Source: Camarhynchus parvulus (Eukaryota > Chordata > Aves > Passeriformes > Thraupidae). Taken from it: a DNA stretch of 64,000 nucleotides. Shown here in pieces: positions 50,223 to 60,955 of this stretch (positions are counted from its first letter, which is position 1; each line of letters begins with the position of its first letter). The notes below the pieces were generated by a model. The model saw only the letters and a program-made list of their open reading frames with translations. It had not been told where the DNA came from and made no database searches. The stretch spans positions 45,665,609 to 45,729,608 of the forward strand of contig NC_044574.1 in assembly GCF_901933205.1 (NCBI RefSeq), given 5' to 3'. The position numbers and the translations under genes were made by a program.

Positions 50223-51279
50223 CATTTTACCCACTCACTCAGGTTTGCAGCTGCTTGCTCATGCAAAGGGAAGATAGGTCTTTGCTCCGATGCAGCAGCG
50301 TCCTGCCAAAACCAGCCACCTGCCTTTTCCAGCCACAAAGGGCTCACAGGCACGGGAGGGATCTGAGCCATGCAAAGGAGGGTCGGCTCTCCCAGCACAA
50401 TGCAAATTGCTGGAGAAAAGCACAGAGAGAGGCCCCGCCAAACCGTCAGCACCGAGCCCTGGTTGGGCAGAACAAGGGTGCAGAGGATGGAGGTGTCTGC
50501 AGCATCCTTAGAGCAGTTTAGGGACGAGACAGTGCTTGGAACCCACTGAGAGGCTGAACATGTTCATTCCTTGTCATATCAGCTGGATGTGCCACACCAG
50601 GGGATAAAGCAACCCCAGGCTTTAATAAAACAGGCAAACCTAAAAGGGTTTTAAATGCTTATTAAAGCCTGCTGGAAATCAAGCAAGTGCTGTGAAAGCA
50701 CAAAAAACGGCACAATTGAGGCAGACCTTAACCATTTTTTGCATAATTTAGTTTTCCAAGAAGAGAGAGACCTGCGTCTATTTGCACAGATTTAGTCTGC
50801 ACGAAATGCTGCTGAAGTCAGCTCTGGAGAAGTAAACACAAAGGTCTTTGTCAGAAACCCCAGGCACTTTCCTACAGGATAGGGCTAGCCAGCCCAGCAC
50901 CTTTCCAAAGGGAGAACGAGCTGCCTCGCAAAGCAGCTATTTTAGCAAGTTGTAAGGGCAAACTTTTATTTCTAGTGTATTTCTGAAATGTTTCACAGAA
51001 ATTAAAGTAAAACCAAAACTCAGCGTACAGCCTGTGATATGAAAAACAAATTACTCAGTGATGACCTGAACTTCCTAGAAATCACTCTGATCTGCATCAA
51101 ATGCACCAGATTTGTCATCTTGCCGAAGCCCTTTTTCACCGGCCTGCCTTTGCCAGGCAGGGGACAGATGCGGATTCAGCATCTCTTGGGTACCACTGAT
51201 GAACGCAGTGCTTGTAGACCTTCTCCTGGCACCCCCTGGAGAGGGGGAGAGGACCTGTCTGGAAAGCTAATGCTCTCCT
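50223..51279. other. Region upstream of the CpG island, no gene seen
   Basis: Ordinary sequence leading into the island. Short overlapping frames are taken as chance. No TATA or other promoter element was recognised here. Confidence 0.5.
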
Positions 51280-52329
51280 AAAATCCTCCCGGGCCCCGCA
51301 CTTGCCCCGGACCAGCGGAAGGAAAGCAGCCTGTGGGCTGCTCTACTTGGCGCAGTGGTAAGTGGAGGGACCCGCTGGAGGGTGCGGCCCCGGGCTCCGT
51401 CCGGCGCTCGGGACTCCGGGCCGTGTTTCGGCGGTGTGAAAGCCCAGCGCCGGTTTTCAGAGAGGAGATTTTGCATACTTCTGCTCCCCGCAGCTGCCCA
51501 GCTGGAAGGGCTCCGGCTCCGCCGGTGAAAGGCGGCGAGCGGCGCACGGAGGGGATGGCAGCGGGGAGCTGTCCCCGCCGGCGGGGGCTGGCAGGCTCGG
51601 GGGGCACCAACCTCCGCTTCCGGGGCTGGGACCGGCAGCCAAACCTCCTTCTGCGGCTCCAGCTGTCGCGGGCACGACACCGTTTGTCCTGCGGCGAGCC
51701 CCGAGCCCGTAGTTTGGGAACGGTGCCGCTGGTCCCGCTCGTCCCGCACCGAGCCGCGGGGCTGCGGGCGCTCCCGGGAACGAGCGTCCAGCGCACCCCG
51801 CGCTGAGCAATCCCCGCTGGCAGCCCGGGGTCTGCGGGCACAGGGCTTCATTTTGGGGAAGCCTGAGGGGATTTTGTAGATTCCCCCCCTCCACACACAC
51901 ACTTTTCTGTCTTGGCTTTTCTTTTACTCTGCCAGCCGGCCACCGCGCACTACCGAGCTGCACCCCCAAGCCTCCCGCCGCGACCGGGGGAGAGCAGCTC
52001 GCCGCACAGCAGACGGGCTCCCGGGGCCGTGGGAAAGTGCCGCCGGCCCCCGGGGACGGGACGGATGCGGCACGGGGGGTGTCCCACGGGGGCTGGCGCA
52101 TGAAGGGCGGTACCCTCCGCCCCGCCGCGTCCCGCGAACCCACCGGCGAAAGCAGAAAAGGCGGAGGGGTGCAAGAGGGCGGGGGTGGGAATCCCCAAAA
52201 GGCCGAAAGAGCGTCAGCAGCCGGGAAAAAAGCCCCGCGCGGTCGGGAACGGGGACGGCGCCGGTGACGGTGCTGGGGGCGCCCCCGCGCTGCGCGCTGC
52301 GGGGGACCGGGGGGAGCCGTGCCGCGCGC

Positions 52330-52440
52330 GCGGGGCGGTGCGCGGGGCGGGCGCCGACGTCAGGGCGCCGCGCGCATATTGATGCGGGGGCCCGGCCGCG
52401 CTCGCCAAGGAGCAGAAGGAAGCAAGATGGCGGCGCTGTA
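52330..52440 (+). promoter_or_regulatory. Core promoter: two Sp1 boxes, CRE and YY1 site
   Basis: Two GGGGCGG Sp1-type boxes (52,332-52,338 and 52,344-52,350) are followed by CGACGTCA, a CRE-like site (52,355-52,362). About 60 bases on comes AAGATGGCGGCGCTG (52,424-52,438), the YY1-type element that in many TATA-less promoters sits just downstream of the start and gives direction. This orientation predicts plus-strand transcription starting near 52,395-52,420. A weak GCATATTGATG lies between them. The gene is not identifiable because no coding exon is recognised downstream. A divergent minus-strand transcript is possible. Confidence 0.7.
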
Positions 52441-52441
52441 G
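52427..52441 (+). other. Minimal upstream open frame inside the YY1 site
   Basis: The ATG embedded in the YY1 element opens a four-codon frame (Met-Ala-Ala-Leu) closed by TAG. If transcription starts upstream of it, this is among the first start codons in the mRNA and could dampen translation. If the start lies within the YY1 site it is not translated. Confidence 0.4.
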
Positions 52442-52634
52442 GAGCGGGGAGCGCGGCGCCCGGGCTGTGCGTGCTGGATGTCGGCGAGGCTGAGGGACGC
52501 GGCAGAGGTCAGAGCGGGATCCCCGCGCCGGACGCCTTCCCCGCCCGGCACCGCCGGGAGGTGTCGCGGGGCAGCGCCGCGTCGCGCCGCCGGGGGTCGG
52601 CGAGGAGGGGGCGCCGCCGTGGGTCCCCCAACAT

Positions 52635-52646
52635 GGCTGATTGACA
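52635..52646 (+). other. Second minimal upstream open frame
   Basis: ATG GCT GAT TGA is a three-codon frame with C at -1 and a strong +4 G. It lies about 210 bases downstream of the predicted start, within the likely 5' UTR. Its surrounding CCAACATGGC also resembles a YY1-like site, so it may mark a second start region instead. Confidence 0.35.
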
Positions 52647-53250
52647 GGGGCGGCCGGGGCGCCGCCGCCCCCTCCTCGCGGGGCCGGACCCGGGCTTCGC
52701 CTCGCCGCCCCTCCCCGCGCCTTTGTCTGCGGACGGGGCACGGCGGCCGGAGGCGCCCCGGCTTTGTGCCGCTCCCCGGGTCCCGGCGGACACAAAGGCG
52801 GGCGCAGCCCGGGGAGAGGGGGAGAGGCGGGGGCTTGCGGGGCCGGGGAGGGCGAGGGGGCGGCAAGCGGAGCGCGGTGCCGGGGTCTCGGGAGGGAGAA
52901 GTGCGTGCAGGCGAGGCGGGGGCTCGGAGCGAGGCCTCCCGTTTTCCGTGCAATGGTCCACACGCGTGTTTCGCCCGCGTTGCTAAACCCCGCCGTCGGG
53001 GCACAATGTGGCCACGGGATGAAAAGGAGAATCACTTTCCCGAGCATGCTCCCCTAAAAGAACGCTTTCGGCGAGGTCAGGCTCGTTCCCCGCCAGATGA
53101 CAGACAAGAGCAACAACCTCGCCGCGCCTGAGTCGGACGCGCGGCAGTGTGCGCTCGCTCGCTCGCATCGCGGCGTTTATCGGAGTAAAATCACCCCCTT
53201 AGACACCAGCACTGATTCTCTTGCCCAGAGTTAAAAGGAGGCTTTTCGGC

Positions 53251-53758
53251 TCGCGGTCTGAGTGTTGGAAATTCAGCAGACTCTTTTCTGCTAGGTAATT
53301 TTCCTTTTCGGAATGAGGTGAAGGGAAAAGTGATGCGGTCTAGCGTGCTTTCATCGAAACGCTGCAGCCTAAGATCTCATCACAAGATTTGCTTTCCATG
53401 ATGAGCGGCGTGCCAATGTGCAGGCTTTGAGCAGTGATCGGCAGCTCCGAATATATGTTCAGCATCATTTTCTTTTCTTCTTCTTCCTTTCAATGTGAAG
53501 TTGAAGAGTTTCAGAGATGAGCAGATAACAGTGTCCCTAGTGAAAGCAGGTCAGTGGGTGTTGTTTGTCGGCTAATGAGGCCGTTCCATTCGCGTGTTAA
53601 TGGCAGGTTGATTTACTGCAGCGGGGGGTGAGTGCAGTCACACATTCACTTGTGTATCGGCGTGTGTATTCCACTGTAGCACTTTGGAGGCTGCAAAGTA
53701 CAAAACAGGACGTGGTTGCCGAAGATACTCAACAGGGAGATGTCAGTGATCAATAGTC
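53251..53758 (+). other. Probable transcribed downstream shore of the island
   Basis: GC falls but scattered CpG survive (ATTCGCGTG, TATCGGCGTGTG, ATCGAAACG, GCTCGCGG), so the shore may be constrained or unmethylated. Donor-like sites are CTAG/GTAATT at 53,295 and the stronger GGGG/GTGAGT at 53,629. Either could end the first exon of the plus-strand gene. No mobile element is seen here. Confidence 0.4.
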
Positions 53759-53884
53759 ATGTCTAAACTGGAGTTACAGCAGGATCTGGCTGCTGCTGTT
53801 AACTCTCTGAAACAATGTGCCCACCTTGGATTTTATCCCGCAGAAAATCACCATTTGGAACCAATGGAAAAAAATCTCTGTTAG
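53759..53884 (+). other. Short 41-codon open frame, unknown
   Basis: ATG at 53,759 (G at -3, T at +4) opens 41 codons to a TAG at 53,882-53,884, starting MSKLELQQDLAAAVNSLKQC. An in-frame TGA lies just upstream, so it is self-contained. The peptide is not low-complexity and the first half looks helical, but I recognise no family and find no good donor near its end. It may be an upstream frame of the island gene or chance. Confidence 0.15.
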
Positions 53885-56800
53885 GCAGTATTTTGTCTCT
53901 CTCTTGGAAAGCTTAGAATGACCCCTGCCAGTGAAGTCAGAAAACATTTAAATCTAGAAGCCAGGGTGAGGGGAGGAGGGGAAAAAAGGAAATGCAAAGC
54001 TGTGGAAAACAACAGTGTTTTGGTGGTGGTACTAAACTGCTGTTAATGTGAAATGAAGAACTCAAAAGTCATCTTTCAGTGGAAAGAGTTGTTACATTTT
54101 GGGAAGTGGCATAAAAACTCCTTTGTGAATGCATCCAGGGAACCTCGGAAAGTGGTTTTGTATTGCCCATTCCGAACAAATCTTCAAAAGAAGACAAGGC
54201 TGAACAGGAGACACTAAGGCACCTGAATCTACAGAACTATCACTGTTGGTAGTAAGGTTTTTAATGAGAACTTTGGCATTGTCGTGATTCATTGTGGTGG
54301 CTTTTAGCCAGAAAAACTGATATTGTTTTTGTATCATGCACATGGTCTTAGACTTTGGTATGTCAGCATTGTTTAAAGAACAAGAAATGAGCGCTTGTTG
54401 CAGAGTTATTGAGTTATTATGATGGACAGATTTCCAAGGTCTCTTGTTGGTACCAGTGCTGCACTGGGTAAAAGTTTTGGCTTTTGCATGTGGAATTGGG
54501 AGAACTTGTAGCTGCTGCTGGAATTGACATTTCAGCTGCCAAAGTTGGATGGGATTGTTCCTTCTTGCCCAAGCACTTCAGATGCTGCTGGCCTGTGTCC
54601 TCCACAGTGTTCTCTTAAATATTAACAAGAGCCAAATAGCCCTAAAGAAAAGGGGGAAAAAAACCCTAACCGTATTTTGGAACAAATCTGCTGCTCGAAA
54701 AAACATGAAGGTCAGGTTGAATTAACGTTACTGACTCTGGTCAGGTTTACAGGGAGTGCTTCACTCCTAAGTTGCATGGACAGTAGTGTTTTTATCAGTG
54801 TGCCTAAGCAGTGACTTTAAATCCCTGTTCCATTTAGTTCCAAGTGGAAGATGTATTTTGTGTTTCTACAAGAGCCAAGTAAGGTCCTTTTCGAAAAGCT
54901 GACAATTTGTCAAGGTGGAATTACAGAAGAGCTGTCAAATTTGGCTGGTCACAGAGAGTGACCCCTCTGCCTCTCTCACTGGGCTGCTGCACAGTAGCTC
55001 TAGGCATGGTAGCAGCATCTGTAAGCAAGCTTCACAACTGGAACTTGAAAGTGGTAGAACAAAGTTGCCAAGTTTCAAGTAGAGTCGGTGGTTATCTTGG
55101 AAACTGTGCTGGAGAACACAACCACAAATTATTTTGGCAAATAATATACAGTATTTATTTAGTCCAGCACTCTGATTGCTGTTAAGGCAGTCAGCCAGCA
55201 GCATTAAGAGTTGTGACATCATTTTGAAAGGCAATGTGCTGGTTCTGAAATGGAGTGGGATGTACTATGATTCATTATTAAAAAAAAAAAAAAAAAAAAG
55301 CTGTAGTCTGACAGAGATAAAGCATATGACTGCATCATGGCTGAAAGCCAAAAAGAGAATTGTATGAATCAATCACACTTGCAGCATTATTCCCATCCCT
55401 TACTTCATAAGGCAGTGAGTACCATCTTACTCATTTAGTGACATTCTGCAGCAGAAATAAGCTTTTGAACACTGAACAAGTAACTACTAACAAGTTGCCA
55501 TAGTTCCGGTTGCTACTACATCATCACTGCTTACATGTTCAATTTTTGCGTACCTGGTCCCAATAATCCTAGATAATAAAGCTTTACAAATGGAAAGTAC
55601 CGTGAGTAATCATCCTCTCAGTCACCCATTGAAAAAAATCACTTCTGCCTTACCTTAGGGTAGATAAGTTTGCTTAAAAAAAAAATCTGTATCTATGTGT
55701 ATATATATATATGGAAAATCACTCATTTTGCCAAGAAACTGCTCAATGAGTGGATGCAGAGATGATGGGGTTAAAGGAATAAAATTCTGACCCTCCAGCA
55801 TCAACTGGACTAATCCCAAGGACAGCTGATGACTGACCCAAAAAGGTTGTTTGGATTAAAATACTGGGAATGTGCCTTGCATTACGTAGCAGGGAGGAAG
55901 AAGGTAGAGAAAAACAAGGTCTGAGAAATAGAAAGAACAGCTAACTAATTTTACTCATGTATCTCACACTGTTCTTGAAATTAAGAAAAAAATAAGTCCT
56001 AACTTAGAGGTGGATCAAAAAAAGTTTTCTACTAGTTTTTCACAATAAAGAATTTTAAATCTGAGGTCACTTTAAAGACAATTGCCATGCTTTGAAAAAC
56101 AGTTTAACAAATAAAAGGCATAAAGATTTAGATTCCTGTCTGTCTTTTCAAGCCGGCTTGTTCATCTCTGTAAAACACCTTCCAGAATGCTGAATCATCT
56201 TAGTAACCTGAACAAAATTGAGGCTGTCTTTAAAAAGCAAAGTTTTCTGTGGAGGTGGGGATTCCAAGTTGGAGTGTTGTTGCCTTGTAGTATACATATA
56301 GCAAGAAATCCCAGAAGGATTATTCTTACAGACAAATAAAGGGTTGCAGTATTTGACCTAATTCCTTGTGTGTGTGTTTTTCCTCTTACTAAAACAAAAA
56401 TAAAATGTTAAATAGAGGAGGCATTTCTGTTGTGGTGTGGAATGAAATAGGCTTGTTCAATGCTCAAGTTCAGCAAGAAAGGAAAATTCAGCATTTTAAG
56501 CCTAATCAAGTACAAAGTTTTGTTAAACCACAACAGACAGTTTCAAAGAAGTGAGCAGGTGAGTGTTTAGATAGCTAAGATAACCAAGAATAGCTCAATA
56601 ATCAAATACCTCTTGGAAGTGTCTTCCCCAGGTATAGGGCAGTACCATCTGCGCTCTGATTAAATACTATGATGCAATTTAGACAACATGAAATAATCTT
56701 CACATGTTCTACAGCATTACCTCTTACCTCAAATATATTCCACCTGTTTTCCCAGCATAGGAATATTGGTTTTACCAGGTGTATACGCAGGGGAGGGGAA

Positions 56801-57058
56801 GTTTAAAGGTTTAAGTTGAATTTTTGCAGCTGTATAAAGAACATCTTCAGCACTCTACAAAAGCTACCCTGTCCTTAAACTCACATTTCAATGGCTAAAG
56901 TTTAAACAACTCTTCTGCCTAATCTCCTTTCCAATAATGCATCAGCTGTCCAAGATTGTGTTCCAGTGTCCTGGCGTGAGCTACTGTAAGTCACAACGTG
57001 TTGGGAAAGGATTTGGCTCCTTTGCAGCAAAAGCCCAGCTTACCAAGTGGGGAGGTTT
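53885..57058. other. Probable first-intron sequence, no exon seen
   Basis: AT-rich, with a run of 20 A at 55,280-55,299, an A run near 55,675-55,685 and a TATA-type dinucleotide run near 55,698-55,711. No AATAAA precedes the A20 tract at a sensible distance. No exon or mobile-element consensus was recognised. Confidence 0.5.
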
Positions 57059-57117
57059 AGGTCAGGAGGATGACTCTCCATGTGGTTGCGTGCACGTGGT
57101 TTGAGTGTTTACAAACA
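57059..57117 (+). promoter_or_regulatory. Copy A of the E-box/forkhead module
   Basis: The module begins AGGTCA at 57,059, has CATGTGG at 57,079, a perfect CACGTG E-box at 57,093-57,098 and the palindromic-looking TGTTTACAAACA at 57,106-57,117. It aligns without gaps over 59 bases to the copy at 63,936 with 43 identities by hand count. It also matches the copy at 62,117 closely across the E-box segment. CACGTG binds bHLH-zipper factors (MYC/MAX, USF, MITF, CLOCK/BMAL). TGTTTAC is the forkhead core. Whether it acts as an enhancer or is a repeat relic is not known. Confidence 0.55.
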
Positions 57118-60100
57118 GTGTCCCAGCATCCTCAGCAGCTGCCTTGACGCAGACAGTGAGGACAGAGTTCTAGGAATGTCCCTAGTCCTCGAGACAGCCG
57201 AGGAGGGGGACAGAAATAAAAAAATGCAGAGTTGTAAGAACTCATATCATAGTTTGGGTTTTGGCTGAGCTTTCTGCATCTGTGTTGCATTCTAGACTGC
57301 TGGATCCTTTGTCAAATGTTGTTGTTTTTTTTACTCTGCACTTGAGCACAGTCTGGGCTATGCTGATGGGTTTGTCTGGAACAGACTGACCCGAAGTATG
57401 AGATGGGGGTTAAGGGAATTATTGCAAAGGTTTCAAATTATTTTTGTGCCCCTCCTCCCCTTTTAAAAATGTATAATTAATTCAAGTCCCAAAAGCTTTT
57501 ATGGCAAAGCAGCTCTTTACAATATAAGAATCCCACTGTAAATGGTTATATATTTTTCCATAATTAAACATGATTCACTGCCTGTTAGGATACTAGAACA
57601 ATTCCCTTTTTAAAGAACAAGAAAGAAATCGTGAATCCCACTAACTTTATGAGTAAAATCAAATAGCTGAAAGTCTTTATAACTTAATGAGACATGTTGA
57701 CACAAAGAGGTGTTCCCATTACGAAAGCTTATACCACTGCAAGGCAAGTTTTGGATCTCCATTAGATGTAAGAAGCTTGGTGGAAATTTCAGCATTTACC
57801 TAACCAAATGAATAATGCCACCAATCTGTTGCTATTAAAAAAAAAAAAGAGAGGGGAGAAGTGGTGTTAATTATTAGGGATTCCTTGCAGAGACAAAAAT
57901 TTTGTGATTCTGTGAAAATGCACTGTAGCTAGTCAGAAGCACCCAACTGACAACGTGTTTCCTGCTCTCACCTGTGGACCTAAACCAAACCTGTCAGGCC
58001 AGTTCTGGTCTTCAGAGACACTTGGAGCCTATGCCCTGCATGTGCTGTAGGACCTTATTATCAGAGGTTCTTATGCTCCCTATCTGGTCCCATGCACATT
58101 TTTTAGACTTTCTTAGGCAGTTTTGCAGGAAGCACTCAGAACATTGTGCAAAGCACATTACTTGCTTTACAAAATAAATCCTAAGATCTGTTTTCTCCTT
58201 ATAGCGCTCCATGTTTTGAATTTGTCTGGATGAGTCATGGTATTCACTGTAATGCAACAGAGTAGGAAGGCTGATCATAGATCTTGTTATACACATGGCT
58301 TCTGCTAGCAGTTGTATGTTCACATTGGTTGCTCCCATTTTCTGTTGATGTCTATTACAACACTGTAATTTTGTAATTACACTGCAGTGGTGTCTTCTCA
58401 TTTGCAGGATAAAATTATTTGTGTCATATCCAGAATCTGCTTCTGTTTCAGTAAGCTCTTTAACCACTTTTCATTGTCTTTTCTGGCCTTTTTTTTTTTG
58501 ACCCACAGTTCCCATTACTCTTGCACTGTCTGGGCAGCAGAAGGTAGCAAGCAAGAGTAAAGCATGTGAGACAATACGTGACAAAGGCATTCCTGAGTTT
58601 GTGCTGACTATTTTTTCCTTCTCTTGCCAATTCTAGCACTGTTAGAGAGGTCAAAGGGTAAACATTAACCCGGAGGGAGAGTTTTGCCCTCATCTTCTGT
58701 GTCCTTTAGCATCTTTCCAGATTTGTCCCTTTGAATGAAAGACAACTGTTCATGCAACACTCACGCCCATTTCATGCCCCCAATGCTTTTTTTCATCTTT
58801 GTTTAATCTGTTTGTTCTTTCAGTGCTACTTCACTTGTGTTTGAAGTCACATTCTTTGAAGTTATAAAATTTTTATACTTGCCAAAGGACACAAAACTCT
58901 TTCAGCTCTTATGTAAGCAAAAAGGAGAAAAGAATGATTGCATATTTTCTCTTGTGTGCAAGTAGTATTGGACTCTCCTGCTCATGGTAAAATAAGGAAA
59001 AGGAATTGTTGCAGTAAAACAGGAGTTTCTACTGCTTTCCCAAAGTTAAAGACCCCAGAAGTGAGGTATTTCCGTGAAGCTCCAAGTGCATGTACAGCTT
59101 AATAAAACAAATGCAATTTATCCCTAAAAGAGAACTTAGGAAAGCTGGCAAATACATGGGACTCATCTCTTCCTGGGATATGGAGCAGTGGTATGTGTGC
59201 ACACATATTACAAATTTTAACATACTTTCTGGTTACCAAATTTCTGTTCCCTCTGCACTCCTTTGCTTGCTCTTCTATTTAATTTCAAGTTTGTTTGCCC
59301 AAAACAGCTCTGAGGTATTACTTAAATGGCAACACTAAAAATCAAAAACATGAAAGCTGAACAACTGGAAAGAGTCAGATTTAACAATTCTTTCATTTTG
59401 TGTATCTAGTAGACATTTTGTGGGAAGGAAAAGGTATGGTAGTGTGTTTCCCATTCCATGCACAGGTAGTTGCAAATGTACACATCACATACCTAGAAGC
59501 AAGTGAAAATACAGACCAAATAGGGAAAAACACTCTTGATATTCATAAAGATGAAAACCACACAAAGCAGAAAAATACAACAGCCTTTCAGTTCTCTATT
59601 GTTTCTATGGTACTTTCCATACTTTACATGGAACATTTGTTTTTCCTAAATAACTTCAGACCTGTACTTTTCTGCTTCCCTGTAATCCCTAATGCACAGA
59701 AGCTTCTGTAGGTGTGAGAAAGCAGTAAGAAAACCAAGAACTGTGCTGATCTATTTTCTTTCTATTACTCTGTGTACTGCCTGAGAAGTGAGAAACCAGG
59801 CAAGAAAATACAGATTTCTATCTATTTTTCCACTGTGTCTATGTTGTACAGTTGACAATACATTAAGTATAGGTGGCTTTTTTTTTTTCCCAATGTCAGC
59901 TGACTTGTGATCCTGCAAACTGCCATTTTCACAAAGCCCTATTCATTTTTCCTGGGCTTGCCAAGCTATACCAGAGACACCTGGAGCAGTGAGGCACCTA
60001 GTCAGTCATATACTTTGTAGTACTGAAAAAAGAAAAAGAAAGGTAGGTCTTTTTGGGTTTTGTTTTTTCTGTTTTTTTTTTGTGGGAACAGGGAGAAGAA

Positions 60101-60397
60101 ATGGATGGAAAGACTACAGGTATAGAAGCTAAAAACCAAATTTTTACTTAGAAACCCCAACTTTTCAAAGCAATTGCAAGTTAACATGTATTTTGCTATA
60201 AAATGTCTCTAGCTGATTAATAAGAAGTTTTGCCTCTGGAAGAGTGGGTCTAGCTACTAACAGAATAGCTGCTTTTTCTTGAAACAGTGAGCTGGTTAGA
60301 GATACTTTGTTGGACAAGCTGGAGCATGAGTCTAATTCAGGATGGCAACTCTGATGCTTCTAAATATAAGGAGAGTGGATAGAGTGAAATTAATTAT
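57118..60397. other. Probable intron sequence, no exon seen
   Basis: AT-rich. An A run lies at about 57,838-57,849 and T runs near 58,489-58,499 and 59,878-59,889. A 151-codon minus-strand frame at 58,012-58,467 has no recognisable domain. A TTTTGTGATTCTGTGAA word near 57,899-57,915 is faintly CR1-tail-like but isolated. Confidence 0.5.
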
Positions 60398-60485
60398 TGC
60401 ACATTAGGAGGCACCTCATATCCCAGCCATGAAACAGAATCCCCCTGTGCTTGGGGCTGTACAAACATAAGCCATTTTTGTTCTG
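60398..60485 (+). mobile_element. MIR-like ancient amniote SINE, 5' part
   Basis: The words CATTAGGAGGCACCTCATAT, CCCAGCCATGAAAC, CCCCCTGTGCTTGGGGCTGT and ACAAACATAA follow in order the remembered MIR-type (CORE-SINE) consensus of turtles and crocodilians. Its diagnostic stretch ends CATTGTGCTAGGCGCTGTACAAACA. The copy is diverged. Together with the segment at 60.89 kb it may be one element split by later insertions. Confidence 0.55.
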
Positions 60486-60647
60486 TCTTACTATTTAATT
60501 CAGTAAAAGAGGCAGAGAAAAGGGGTCTGGCAGCACACAAGGGGCCAGAGTGTTAGTAACTCTTGTTTATGGCAGAGGCAGGCAGTTCCCTTTCAAAAAA
60601 CTAAATATTTGCAGTAAATAAAGCAAAGCTGCTATTAGTGCCTGCTC

Positions 60648-60651
<4 letters not shown>

Positions 60652-60678
<27 letters not shown>
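60652..60678. repeat. (TG)n microsatellite
   Basis: About 13 uninterrupted TG dinucleotides lie between the two MIR-like segments. It probably expanded after the SINE inserted. Confidence 0.9.
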
Positions 60679-60890
60679 CAGAGGAGTTCCTAAGCAGAAC
60701 TGCTGCAGCCTTTTCCCCAGGGTGCTGATGTTAATGAGCAGGCAAAACACGCAAAGAAGGAGAGAAAGGGTATAAAATTAATACGCAACAACTGAGAGCC
60801 AAAGCACACAGAAATCATGCAATGTGGTACAAACCCTGCTGGAGTCATTCTTTTCTGTGCCTTTTTTTTCTTAACCCTAGAAGACCTACA

Positions 60891-60955
60891 GGAAAGCTGT
60901 GGTATAGCTGGGAACTGAACCCATATCTCCTAAACCCCAGTGCTTTACCCTCCTT
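60891..60955 (+). mobile_element. MIR-like SINE, 3' part
   Basis: GGTATAGCTGGGAACTGAAC, CCATATCTCC, TAAACCCCAGTGC and TTTACCC correspond to the 3' half of MIR-type SINEs (GGCAGAGCTGGGATTAGAACC, CAGGTCTCCTGACTCCCAG, TCCAGTGCTCTATCC). Orientation and order match the 5' part 400 bases upstream, so the two are probably one old insertion enlarged by a microsatellite and other sequence. Confidence 0.55.

Larger units (their letters stand above)
51280..53250. promoter_or_regulatory. Large CpG island
   Basis: For almost 2 kb the GC content is very high and CpG is undepleted, in contrast to the whole rest of the window. It has two lobes, about 51.28-51.83 kb and 51.93-53.2 kb, with a short AT-richer gap near 51.84-51.93 kb. 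Vertebrate CpG islands of this size usually mark promoters of widely expressed or developmental genes. Long open frames on both strands (up to 277 codons, Arg/Pro/Ala/Gly-rich) are the expected by-product of few stop codons in GC-rich DNA. A GTAAGT donor-like site at 51,358-51,363 could end an alternative upstream exon on the plus strand. Confidence 0.9.

Noticed and set aside
51267..52143. Overlapping 157- to 228-codon frames in the upstream island lobe
   Set aside because: Same GC artefact, with no domain and several mutually overlapping frames.
52214..53047. 277-codon minus-strand open frame and other long frames on both strands in the CpG island
   Set aside because: They are Arg/Pro/Ala/Gly-rich, occur in several frames and both strands at once, and reflect the shortage of stop codons in very GC-rich DNA.
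52478..53131. 217-codon plus-strand frame downstream of the predicted promoter
   Set aside because: Low-complexity Arg/Gly/Pro composition and no recognisable domain. It is more likely 5' UTR and intron.
55280..55299. A20 tract as a retrocopy tail
   Set aside because: No AATAAA at the right distance and no transcript-like sequence recognised upstream.
57899..57915. TTTTGTGATTCTGTGAA as a CR1 terminal repeat
   Set aside because: No CR1 body precedes it.
58012..58467. 151-codon minus-strand open frame
   Set aside because: About one frame of this length is expected by chance in 60 kb, and no domain was recognised.
60901..60950. GGGAACTGAACCC as the T-arm of a tRNA gene
   Set aside because: No acceptor, D or anticodon arm can be formed around it, and it fits the MIR-like 3' region.
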